This document shows positions 16,301 to 24,819 of a DNA stretch of 35,780 nt, piece after piece. This DNA is from a virus: IMG/VR virus record IMGVR_UViG_3300032282_004479, positions 1 to 35,780 of that record; one strand, given 5' to 3'. How positions within the stretch are numbered: the first letter of the stretch is position 1; every line of letters starts with the position of its first letter. The notes beneath the pieces are model-generated. The model made no database searches. It was not told the origin of the DNA and was given only the letters and a program-made list of their open reading frames with translations. The translations under genes were made by a program, and so were the position numbers.

Positions 16301-19300
16301 ATGCTATAAATGCGTCAAAACGAACTTCAATAAGGTCGCCAGAATTTAATGTGAATGTAGATGCTGGGTCGAGATAAAGGTATCCAAGATCGTAAAAATC
16401 TGGATTCTGATTATGATCGATATAGAAATTTTTAGTTTGAATAGCACCGTTTACTTTTACTTCTCTTAAACGGAAAATGTCTGGGCAACCAAGGCACCAT
16501 GGTCCTCTTACTCCACCATCATTTCCATCTGTAGTAATAGCCACAGGTATATTTCTTTTTGCTGTTTTAGTTGCAGGACTTGCATTTTTTCTTGAAATAG
16601 TGTAAGTTACTGCTGAATCAACAGCTGTAGTTCCTCTGAAAGGATAACCAACATTTAATGTTAAAATATTTTGATTTGTATCAACATTTGCAGTCATTCC
16701 AGATCTAGTACCAAAAGGAAGAGCAACTCCCTGTGGTAAATAGAAATAACTATTAGCAGCTGAAGTGTTAAATTCTACATTAGAACTAAGTTGCATACTT
16801 GTGTTATTAGAAATAAGAACGATTTGCTTATATGTTGAATGAGCAATATCTGTTGCAAACTTATGACCAATTTCATCGAAACTTACTGCAGAAGATATAG
16901 AAATATATGATGGGCTACCTAAACTACTTGCAAGTTTAAATGTTGATGAAGTTGCATTAATTACATAATAAGTTGCATTATTAGAAAGACCAGTTATAAC
17001 GGTGTTTCCAGGAGCTGTAGTATACGTTACAGCATCACCATTAATGAATGGGTTGTTATTGATATGAATAACATTAGAAATAATGTTGGAATAAGGTGCA
17101 ATATTTGCAGAAGTATTAGCTTCTAAATAGATATAATCACCAACATTAAAATCACCAACAAAAATTGTTGATGTACCAGTAATAGTATTACTATTTAAAG
17201 TTGTCGCAACTGTTCCTACACGTGGTGTTGAACTAATAAGATTTGAAGTAGCCACAACTACTAATTCTCTCATCTGAGAAGAAGTTAAAGTACCATTATA
17301 TGGGAAAAATTCATTTGGTACTGAAGAGTAGTCAATCGTAGCAATACCGCTATTTGCAAAAGATACAGTATTATTAACAGTTCTATAGGAATAATTTACG
17401 TTACTTAAATTTTGTAAAGTTGTTGTTACACCACTATTAAATACTAACTTGCTATTATTAAAATATTGAATTGCTGCAATATCATCACCAGTTACAATAT
17501 CTTGCTGAAGAACGATATCTGCAACGCCAGAGAATGTGTCACTTGAATAGTATACGCTCTTTGCGTCTTTTAGGTTATAACCACCATAAATTTCAGTAGC
17601 AAAAAGATAAAAATAATAAAGAGCTGTATTAGTTCCAGGAGTGCCATTGTTGAAAACAATAGAACGCATTCTAGCTTCGCCAATACGATTACCTTTAAAT
17701 GTAATACCTGTTGGGTCTGCCTGAACTGTATGAAGAATACGAGCAGAAGTATTAGCTTCTGTTAAATTAACAACAGTACCACCAATAGTTTCTGAAATTT
17801 GAATTGAAGAACTATTAGAAGAAGTAACGTAATAATACGTGTTACCAGTCAAACCTTCAATCGCTGTTTCGCCAGAAGGAACCGAATAGTAAATTTTATC
17901 ATTAATATCAAAATACGTGTCAGCAGATGGTATTAAGATAGTATCTTCTGTTGAATCAACACCAGATGTATTTGGTGTAACATTTAACGGAGTGGCTACT
18001 GTTGAATATTTCGTAATATACTGTCTTGGTTGATCATAAAAGTAAATTTTTTCGCCAGACATAAATGGAAAATTACCACCAAATTCATTAATGTTAATAT
18101 AATTTCCATAATTTAAACTTACGATAGAATTATTAGTAGAAGCGGTATCAATACCAGCATTAATATTCGTATTATAGTTATCTATTGTTTCTACACGATA
18201 ACCACTGATATACGCTTTACCTGGATCTACAACAACTGTAAGTAAACTAGCTTCTGGGGAATCTGTATTTGCGAATACAGGAAGAACGGATTTAGTTGTT
18301 ACTAAAAATTCGTCTAATACATAGTCACCAGCTTCATCAGAAGTACGACGAGCGATTTCTTTATTAATTTCATTGTATGCAGTATAAACATTTTGCTTAT
18401 ATGGCTTACCTTCACTGAAATCAACAAGGCTATAGAACGAATCAGATGCATTCGCCTCGGAAGTTGATACAACAGTGAGGTATGGTAACAGTTTAAGTCT
18501 ATCAGCACCAGGAGCTTTCGCATTAGAAGTTCCCTGAACATTATCTAATAGTGAAGAATCTTCATTGCTGTTTACAATAGTTTCAGATGTATCGAATACA
18601 ACAGAAACCTGATCAGGAATATTAGTATACTTTGTTACAATAACATTTTGTGGTTGAACTTTAAGGAAGAAACCCTTCTGATAGATATAACCTTCGGTTA
18701 CAGCCATAGAATAGCCGTAGCCAGAAGCTGTGAAACCAAAAGGTGTCTTAATCTTAGTTACATAATTGTATGCAGTAAGATTTAAATCGTTAATAGATGC
18801 AGATGCATTTGTTTTTGGTTTAATTGTAACATGAGGAACGATACTATAACCAATACCACCACTTGTTACTGAAATACCATTAACAAAACCAATAGCGTCA
18901 GTAATAACTTGACCAGCTGCATTTTTACCAACTGTACTGATAACACGTGCAGCTCCAGTACCACCATTCGTAATATTATTATGAACTACGCTATAAGAAT
19001 CTGTGTAAGTATTATCAAACTTCCATGGAGTAGTTAATAAAGCAATATTTGTTAAATCGCTATTAAGTGGTTTGATACGAAGGATAATATCATCCCAGTT
19101 TGGATCGCCAGAGAAATAATCTGGTAAAATTTCGAAAATTTTCGCCTGACTTCCTGTATCTGGCTGAGTAATAGTATCATTAATTGCAAAGTTAGATTTC
19201 CATGCATCAGTATAGCCTGCATCAGTTCTTTTAAATCCATCAGGATTTCTAACTCTAATAGCGCTGGTAAACACAACGGTATCATTATTATTAAAACCAA

Positions 19301-19805
19301 GACCGCCATTATTAACTGATACAGAGAAAAGCGAATTTACTTTACTTCTGATTGTAAGAGTTTCACCCTGACTGAAGCTTGTTGTCGAACCATCATTACC
19401 GCTATTCTGTAACTTCAGATATAATGTGTTTGTATCACCAGTTGTAGAAGCTTCCGAACCAGAAACTGTTTCTAAAATTGTACCTGCCAAACCAGAAGAT
19501 TCAGAAACAATATCATAACCGACATATGAAGAAGGTGTCGCAGGATAACCGTTGATATCCTGATCGGAAATACGCACAAAGAAATAATTAGGATCGAATG
19601 TGAAGTTTACACCAGAAACAATGCTACCGTTTTTGAAAATATTAGAACCAAATTTTTCAATCTGATTTTGTAAAATTGCTTGGAGCTGATTTAATTCACG
19701 AACCTGTACTGAAACTCCTGGTTTAAATAGAACTCTATAAAAGCTCTTATTTTCATTGAAGTCATCAAAATATGGAGAGACACTAAGATTAGTTTGTAAT
19801 GCCAT
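13335..19805 (-). CDS. Giant DUF4815-type baseplate/fibre protein with two DUF4214-like modules (2156 residues)
   Basis: The N-terminus (LSVSPYFDDFNENKSFYRVL, then PGVSVQVRELNQLQAILQNQ and IEKFG) is the signature of the DUF4815 family of T4-like marine phages, a baseplate-to-fibre structural protein. The body to about residue 1660 is beta-rich with many Asn/Ser/Thr turns and includes PWCLGCPDIFRLREV. A Thr/Ser linker of about 40 residues (about 1662-1702) follows. After it come two modules with the DUF4214 pattern LY-x(n)-GR-x-PD-x-x-G-x-x-YW: GRYPDCTGMLYWVHD near 1828 and GRPSDWSGFVYWVKD near 1998. The C-terminus is Gly/Trp-rich (SGGWSGGGWFD). The tail beyond the linker looks like an added, surface-exposed region that may bind glycans; that is inferred. 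Confidence 0.8.
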   Translation of the reverse strand: MALQTNLSVSPYFDDFNENKSFYRVLFKPGVSVQVRELNQLQAILQNQIEKFGSNIFKNGSIVSGVNFTFDPNYFFVRISDQDINGYPATPSSYVGYDIVSESSGLAGTILETVSGSEASTTGDTNTLYLKLQNSGNDGSTTSFSQGETLTIRSKVNSLFSVSVNNGGLGFNNNDTVVFTSAIRVRNPDGFKRTDAGYTDAWKSNFAINDTITQPDTGSQAKIFEILPDYFSGDPNWDDIILRIKPLNSDLTNIALLTTPWKFDNTYTDSYSVVHNNITNGGTGAARVISTVGKNAAGQVITDAIGFVNGISVTSGGIGYSIVPHVTIKPKTNASASINDLNLTAYNYVTKIKTPFGFTASGYGYSMAVTEGYIYQKGFFLKVQPQNVIVTKYTNIPDQVSVVFDTSETIVNSNEDSSLLDNVQGTSNAKAPGADRLKLLPYLTVVSTSEANASDSFYSLVDFSEGKPYKQNVYTAYNEINKEIARRTSDEAGDYVLDEFLVTTKSVLPVFANTDSPEASLLTVVVDPGKAYISGYRVETIDNYNTNINAGIDTASTNNSIVSLNYGNYININEFGGNFPFMSGEKIYFYDQPRQYITKYSTVATPLNVTPNTSGVDSTEDTILIPSADTYFDINDKIYYSVPSGETAIEGLTGNTYYYVTSSNSSSIQISETIGGTVVNLTEANTSARILHTVQADPTGITFKGNRIGEARMRSIVFNNGTPGTNTALYYFYLFATEIYGGYNLKDAKSVYYSSDTFSGVADIVLQQDIVTGDDIAAIQYFNNSKLVFNSGVTTTLQNLSNVNYSYRTVNNTVSFANSGIATIDYSSVPNEFFPYNGTLTSSQMRELVVVATSNLISSTPRVGTVATTLNSNTITGTSTIFVGDFNVGDYIYLEANTSANIAPYSNIISNVIHINNNPFINGDAVTYTTAPGNTVITGLSNNATYYVINATSSTFKLASSLGSPSYISISSAVSFDEIGHKFATDIAHSTYKQIVLISNNTSMQLSSNVEFNTSAANSYFYLPQGVALPFGTRSGMTANVDTNQNILTLNVGYPFRGTTAVDSAVTYTISRKNASPATKTAKRNIPVAITTDGNDGGVRGPWCLGCPDIFRLREVKVNGAIQTKNFYIDHNQNPDFYDLGYLYLDPASTFTLNSGDLIEVRFDAFIASSTGYFATPSYVSSNTNQQFNNDSYSLYDITNTYGVINTNEVPEFYSDKNGYFNLLNTLDFRPQALPTIDVEASTASVTSYYADTYVTNINPVSTVYFYNQDFKFPLPDSVFTANISFYQPRVDSVVVNKRGTIDLISGKPSLKPTAVNKPLDSILVGNIFVPSYPTTPKIPNNRVLEILNTRMASERYTTKRLAGKIPSNLLSSAQISAAQPKGYTMAEIGKLEKRIRDLEYYTSLSQLESLTTNQVIPSSISSSIDRFKYGFFVDDFSTTNFSDLRNPEYSATIAFNDLYPKTENINLLHGDKFHYSLAVQAESAVVVQDIATYQSLPSPCLIDDNSPFVITEITNQQANPFDADKAVELSYPAKFAEFNQPVTLYFYTYNQPVKIEIYQAGKLVASTSGAEALTNDDITFMKEFKQFNDSDVVLTTNAPSLAGGQATGSGKITFTHVASIGRNYKIVTTKGVNSKKWRWILEYPVNSQDYIDCKQDIGPTQPTTTTSTTTTTSTTTSTTTSTTTSTSSSSSTSSTTSTTIAGDNVLFYAKDPAASYTGSSFPYGSQSFANPATWGFSSADTQGGLSHAGTYANYDSSNWTVLKANSASMYNEYDSGTDKWKTVSIPVSTMIDLIKAELYRTTGVVYNGIDSGLITFIHGLYWSNFGRYPDCTGMLYWVHDIVARGAGRSDVSNSFTQTKNALIAAYGSSFAYKYNAAADVTSSFSPTAIPSGTYYTSGYVFWKTSEQYRANSSQPLLENLSSSAASPNYIQQYFNPNYPLIEIFGVANKTILVNALSQIIDVNIPYTDQDNFIDVLYHLYIDTPIRGGAKLAGGFGRPSDWSGFVYWVKDHYKNGQTLEQIRNNIYSSQEAVNINNNSYVPNVFTTTPTTGTASINYNSYYWASLTSQGINSGHGSVVRTVYTSKPIITTPAVTTDTGNIITADSVNGGDISEYQYGYTGVSESALGTYNSETGTFDNSTAADWSGGWSGGGWFD
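14700..14820 (-). repeat. Low-complexity Thr/Ser linker coding repeat
   Basis: GTTGTA/GTAGTT-like short repeats encode a TTTSTTT-type stretch of about 40 residues that joins the DUF4815 body to the DUF4214-containing tail. Such flexible linkers separate domains in secreted and surface proteins, and the repeat is prone to slippage. Confidence 0.75.
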
Positions 19806-19822
19806 TTGTATCGAAACCTTTT

Positions 19823-21847
19823 TTAAAATTCAAAAACAAGCTTGAATGTTTCAGTTTGTGATTCATTTCTTGTGATTGGTTCTAGATTTTCCAAATAAAG
19901 AATTCTACCAGAACCAAATACTAACTCTGGTAAATATTTAGTCGTGAGAGAAGCAACAGCCCCAGAAGTTTCACCGACAATAGTGTTTGAAGTGTTAAAA
20001 ATGCCATTTTGATTTGTAACAAAAAAGTTAGTTTGTCCACCAAGAGTTTGAACGGAATGAAGATATGCACTCGATGGTGTTTGCTCAACTAACTCATTAT
20101 TTTGAAAAACGCCAGAGGTGATTGTACCAATATATCGATATGCTTGAACGAATGTATCGAATTGTTTAGTTTCACCGTTTCTTACAATAGAAGTAATATC
20201 TGTTGCGTATCCACCAGAATTGAAACCAACTGTAATCGCATCATCTTTAATATGGCCAGTTATAGTTTCTAATGTAATTGAGCCAGTTGATTTTTCAGAT
20301 AAAGTACCATATGCCTGCGTATCAAGAAGATACATAGTCGCATTAGAGAAAGTTACTAGACTTTCTTCGTTGAAGACAACTTCTGAGTTACTTGTGACTG
20401 TATCAACAGTAAATAGAGAATCATTGGTTCCATCCGAGATATAAACCATCGTATTTGTATTTAGTACAGAATCAAAAATACCACCATACTCTGCATTTGC
20501 AGTTGTATTACCACTATCGATATTCACGTGATTTTGAACACGTTTTGGATAGAAGTTATAGACAGTTTCACCAAGAGAGAATGCACCTCTTTGTGTATCA
20601 TAGTTAATTGTTGCGTTATTGAATTTAGGATTTAGTACCAAGCCAATCTGTCTGAACTGATTAGTTGAAGGAACAGTATTACCTTCGCTATCATTAAACT
20701 TTGCGCTTACGGTAACAGTGGAGCAATAGAGTTCGTTACCCTGATCAAAACCATGACCGCCAGTTGGAGGAAGAATCGGTCTTACCGTTGCAACTGATTG
20801 AACAGGAACATACTCAGAGGCATAGACATTTGCAGTAGCAATTTTATATCCCGAACCTGCATCCAGCATTTCAACTCTTGCAATGCTATTACCTGATGCA
20901 TTAATGTATGCCCATGCAATGGCATTAACAGTTTCGGTTTGGTCACCAGTAATGTATACTCTTGGGTAGATAGAATATTTTGAACTATTATCAGGCTGTA
21001 TTGCAAATGAATCATCTAACTGAACGTAACGAGCAGTTGATTCTTCACCACCAGTATATGACATAATTGTTCTATACTGTCCAGAGCCTGTTCCTGCGGT
21101 GATTGTTAAAATGCAACCCTTATAGAAGTCGTTTTGTGGATTAGCACCTGCAACGCTGATACCATAGTAATAGGAATTTGAAAAAATACCAACGTCTGCT
21201 GTTGAGAACGAACCGTTAGCAACGTAGTTATCGTAGCCATTACCAATAGCGGTAATTTTAATTGAATCAATCGAACCTGCAATCGCATTACTACTTACTT
21301 CTGTATTAGCGACGAAGGGAATGAAATTTGTTGTTGAAAACTTATCGAATGTTGTTTCATCAACAGTATACATATATTTCCATGTATAACCGTCGCCAGG
21401 ACTAAACTGTAACCCATCAGTGCCGATTTCTGAAAACGATGGTTTTACAGTTGATGCTGCACCGCTATTATTACTAAGGCACTTATAGATATGGTAGTAT
21501 GTGCCTTCTTTTGTACATATAAAGAAGTCTTTTGAAGACAGTGTCGTGTCTTTATCATCATACATCGCATAGACAATACCTGACTGCCAAATAACTCTTT
21601 TGATCATAAGTGATACATCAGAGTTAGTAACCATTTTACCAAATATCATATTTCTATAAACGTCGATAGTTGTATCATAAGCATCATCGTAAATTTTAGT
21701 GATTGTACTATCAACGTAGTCTAAATGATTACCAGCAAAGACATAGTAATAATCGGAATCGGCATTGCTACCAGAAAAGGAGAATGTATTGACAAAATTC
21801 TGAGCACTGGTAAAACGATAGTAATTGGGAATCAAAGACTCGGTCAT
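19823..21847 (-). CDS. 8: Baseplate wedge protein gp8
   Basis: A 674-residue protein, about twice the length of T4 gp8 (334). The N-terminus (TESLIPNYYRFTSAQNFVN, with YVFAGNHLDYVDS) and the block from about residue 85 (VIWQSGIVYAMYDDKD, then YHIYKCLSNNSGAAS, then PGDGYTWKYMYTVDE) are characteristic of gp8. A central part has GGHGFDQGNELYCSTVTVSA and NQFRQIGLVLNPKF, the insertion typical of the longer marine versions. The C-terminal third is beta-rich and ends ESQTETFKLVFEF. In T4, gp8 forms a dimer in each baseplate wedge with gp7, gp10, gp6, gp25 and gp53. It lies directly after the gp7-like gene. Confidence 0.88.
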   Translation of the reverse strand: MTESLIPNYYRFTSAQNFVNTFSFSGSNADSDYYYVFAGNHLDYVDSTITKIYDDAYDTTIDVYRNMIFGKMVTNSDVSLMIKRVIWQSGIVYAMYDDKDTTLSSKDFFICTKEGTYYHIYKCLSNNSGAASTVKPSFSEIGTDGLQFSPGDGYTWKYMYTVDETTFDKFSTTNFIPFVANTEVSSNAIAGSIDSIKITAIGNGYDNYVANGSFSTADVGIFSNSYYYGISVAGANPQNDFYKGCILTITAGTGSGQYRTIMSYTGGEESTARYVQLDDSFAIQPDNSSKYSIYPRVYITGDQTETVNAIAWAYINASGNSIARVEMLDAGSGYKIATANVYASEYVPVQSVATVRPILPPTGGHGFDQGNELYCSTVTVSAKFNDSEGNTVPSTNQFRQIGLVLNPKFNNATINYDTQRGAFSLGETVYNFYPKRVQNHVNIDSGNTTANAEYGGIFDSVLNTNTMVYISDGTNDSLFTVDTVTSNSEVVFNEESLVTFSNATMYLLDTQAYGTLSEKSTGSITLETITGHIKDDAITVGFNSGGYATDITSIVRNGETKQFDTFVQAYRYIGTITSGVFQNNELVEQTPSSAYLHSVQTLGGQTNFFVTNQNGIFNTSNTIVGETSGAVASLTTKYLPELVFGSGRILYLENLEPITRNESQTETFKLVFEF

Positions 21848-21855
21848 TTATTGTC

Positions 21856-24819
21856 CTAAGTTATCTCAACAGTTGAGAAAATATTTGTTGGTACAGGAAG
21901 CGTAGAACTTCTTACAGTGGATGCAAAATATTTAGTTCCTGCAATATGAAGGAGCTGTTTAAGCATAGCCTCATATTTATCAAGTGTCACAGAAGAACGA
22001 ATTTCGTAGGAGAACTCCTGATAGTAGTAGCCATCATGAAGCTTCTTATTATTGGAAAGGAAGCCATTGTTTGTTCTATAATAGCCAAGCGATTTACCTT
22101 CCTGACCACGCTTTTCAGCATCGGTTTCGTTACGAGTACCAAGGTTCATGACTATTGCGCCTTCTCTAAGACCATCACTGGATATAAAGGAACCAATTTC
22201 TTTATGACGATAGCCATAGCCAGAGTCGATGACTTGAATGTTGCTTACTGAGCCGAACTCCGAAACAACATTGGTACTAACTACGGCGTTAAAACCCATG
22301 GGCTTTGATTGTTGTTGAACATAGATATTATTTATTGCGGCTATAGCGCCTGAAGTTGTACCGATTATTTCATTATTGGTATAGTATGGGTCGAATACAT
22401 TTTCATAATTTAAAAGACGAACTTCCAGTGCAGTTGTATTGGCTGATTTGACTAATCCCTTTGCACCAGTGTCCTGTATAATGATTTCACCACCAAAAAA
22501 GGTACCTGTTGGATTATCGTACTGTATAACGATATCTTTTTTATCGGCAGCGGCTATCATTGGTTCTTTGATACGCACAACGGGAGGGATATTATACTCA
22601 TAGCCCTGATCAATAGCGACCAAATTTGTAATACCGCCAATAGTTATTTCATCGTAGTTTAGTATATCACCAAGCTTATTGTTATTGGTTGAGTTAGCAA
22701 TAACTGTTGGGCTGATACCAAAGTCGAATGAGTCAAGAGGAACGGTAAGGTAATCAAAAACAACGTCGGTATTGATTTCTATTGTCTCAGGGTAGGATAA
22801 TGATTGTGCGATTTCGAAGCTAGCCAAATATCCCTTGGAAATATTTAATACAGTAGCGTTACTATAGTTGTTTCCATTATATGATACGGAATGAACGTAA
22901 TTGCCTGTATTGCTATAGAACTGGAATTTAGCAGGGGCGAATGCCAGTGATGCATTAGAAAGGGCAATAGTTGGCTCAAGGTCTAGTATTAACTCATTGC
23001 TATCGATAATGCCTGAAACGGTAGTGTTACTTTGTAACTCGCCGAGACTTGGCCAAACACGAATGGTTGCATTGGCAAGGGCAACGGTAGGTGCATCTGA
23101 AAGACCGATGATTGTACCACTCTCAATGGAAGTAACGGTAGTATTTGCAACTAGCTGTCCTGCATCTGCTGTAACGATGTATATTGGTGAACCGACGATG
23201 ATATGATTGGTGTTTGATACGGTTACGTTTGCACCAATACTACTAGTATTGGCAAGAGTGAATGAATTATTGACTACGCTAACTGCAGCTCCTGGAGCAA
23301 TACCGATTGTAGTGGTAAGCTCGATATTCGCGCCAGCTGTTGTATTTGCAATAGCTATGATTGTTGATGGTGTTGAAAGGACCACGCCTAGCTCAATACC
23401 TACGTTAACGACACTAGCTGCATTGAGTGTATCCATGCCGTGAAGTGTTACGCTCGTTAGGAAAAGACCACTTACGCTATTGAGTCTTAGTGTACCAGTA
23501 GTACCTAATACAGTGCTAGCAACAACTATGCCCTGTGCAGCAACTCGTCCTACGTTATCATACTGTACTACGGTTTCGCCTACGTTGAACTTTGGTGAAT
23601 TTTCATAGTCAATGAAAACATTATCACTAGCTCCTACTATAGTAGCAGATGCTGTTTGATCAATATAAGGCACTATGCCAACGTCGGCACTGATTGCATT
23701 GGCTTCGGTATAATATGCAGTTGAATCCATACTACCACTGAGTACAGTAAAGTAAAGATTTCCACTAGCTGTGTTTCCAACTACGTCCTGAATGATAGCC
23801 TTACCTGTTTCGCTACCGCCCATGTCATAGGTGTAAAGGTTAGCTCCTACGGTAAAGTCACCAGTTGCATTGATATAGCTGATTTGTCCCTGTGATGCTG
23901 TGACGTAATCGAAATCACCAAAGTACGCTGTATTGCTATATGCAGTGTTTACGTTGACATGACTTAGTCTCAATACCTTTTCAGAAATAACAACATTTGC
24001 TCCAGTGGTATAACCAAAGCCACCGTCCACTAGTAGGAAATCGACCTTGCCTGTGACTTCTGATACTGCAGTGACCAAGCCCATAGCTCCTACGCCGAAG
24101 CTACTATGAAGCTCTACTACGTCACCTGCAGCAAAGCTGTTACTACCTGTTAATACAGTGACGCTTGTCAAACTACCAAGGATACGTGGATTATTGACTA
24201 CGGAGCTCTGTGATGCCGTCTTAATGGTCTCGCCAGTGATAAAGTGACTGTTGTTCTTTAGGTTCGATATCGTAAAGACTTCGATATAGACGTTCTTTAC
24301 CTTTTTGCGAGTAAGCTTTTCTACGAATGCAGTTGTGCCTGACTGTAATCCAATAATCTGCTTGCCAACGAAAAAGATGTTCGAAGGTGATGGTGTAATT
24401 TCGAGGTATACCTTTTCATACCAGTCGCCACTGGAAAGCTTGAATAGATCATCGCCTGGAGTGTAAATCTCTGCAGGTGTGTTGAAAACTACCTTGAACA
24501 ATAAATCAATTGCACGTGCACTACCCTTGGAACGATAAAGGTCCAAGCTATGCTTCACCATCTTCTTCGTGGATGCAGCTGTGTTGAACTGTACGTTCTT
24601 TAGATACTTTTCCTTGAAGTATATTAAAAATGAATCTACGGTGTTATCGATGTCGCGGTACTCACCAAGTCGACGCGCCTCATATACTGCACCACCACTT
24701 TCTTCCATCCACTTGTAATAGCTCTTGGCAAACTCGACGAATACTGGACCTTCCTCCTGTATGAACATCGGGAAGTGTGTTTCAATAAGATTCGATACGG
24801 TCTTTTCGGTGATGATCAT
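21856..24819 (-). CDS. 7: Baseplate wedge initiator, gp7-like
   Basis: A 987-residue protein, close to T4 gp7 (1032). The N-terminus (TVSNLIETHFPMFIQEEGPV, FAKSYYKWMEESGG, then YRDIDNTVDSFLIYFKEKYL and VKHSLDLYRSKGSARAIDLL) is the conserved start of gp7-like proteins in marine T4-like phages. Residues 300-700 are repetitive, Asn/Thr/Val-rich beta structure with ANTT and ANATI-type steps. The C-terminus (YYQEFSYEIRSSVTLDKYEA, MLKQLLHIAGTKYFA) is a helical block conserved in these proteins. ATG overlaps the gp6 stop as ATGA. By analogy with T4 it seeds wedge assembly and contacts gp6, gp8 and gp10. Base composition becomes more AT-rich from this gene leftward. Confidence 0.78.
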   Translation of the reverse strand: MIITEKTVSNLIETHFPMFIQEEGPVFVEFAKSYYKWMEESGGAVYEARRLGEYRDIDNTVDSFLIYFKEKYLKNVQFNTAASTKKMVKHSLDLYRSKGSARAIDLLFKVVFNTPAEIYTPGDDLFKLSSGDWYEKVYLEITPSPSNIFFVGKQIIGLQSGTTAFVEKLTRKKVKNVYIEVFTISNLKNNSHFITGETIKTASQSSVVNNPRILGSLTSVTVLTGSNSFAAGDVVELHSSFGVGAMGLVTAVSEVTGKVDFLLVDGGFGYTTGANVVISEKVLRLSHVNVNTAYSNTAYFGDFDYVTASQGQISYINATGDFTVGANLYTYDMGGSETGKAIIQDVVGNTASGNLYFTVLSGSMDSTAYYTEANAISADVGIVPYIDQTASATIVGASDNVFIDYENSPKFNVGETVVQYDNVGRVAAQGIVVASTVLGTTGTLRLNSVSGLFLTSVTLHGMDTLNAASVVNVGIELGVVLSTPSTIIAIANTTAGANIELTTTIGIAPGAAVSVVNNSFTLANTSSIGANVTVSNTNHIIVGSPIYIVTADAGQLVANTTVTSIESGTIIGLSDAPTVALANATIRVWPSLGELQSNTTVSGIIDSNELILDLEPTIALSNASLAFAPAKFQFYSNTGNYVHSVSYNGNNYSNATVLNISKGYLASFEIAQSLSYPETIEINTDVVFDYLTVPLDSFDFGISPTVIANSTNNNKLGDILNYDEITIGGITNLVAIDQGYEYNIPPVVRIKEPMIAAADKKDIVIQYDNPTGTFFGGEIIIQDTGAKGLVKSANTTALEVRLLNYENVFDPYYTNNEIIGTTSGAIAAINNIYVQQQSKPMGFNAVVSTNVVSEFGSVSNIQVIDSGYGYRHKEIGSFISSDGLREGAIVMNLGTRNETDAEKRGQEGKSLGYYRTNNGFLSNNKKLHDGYYYQEFSYEIRSSVTLDKYEAMLKQLLHIAGTKYFASTVRSSTLPVPTNIFSTVEIT

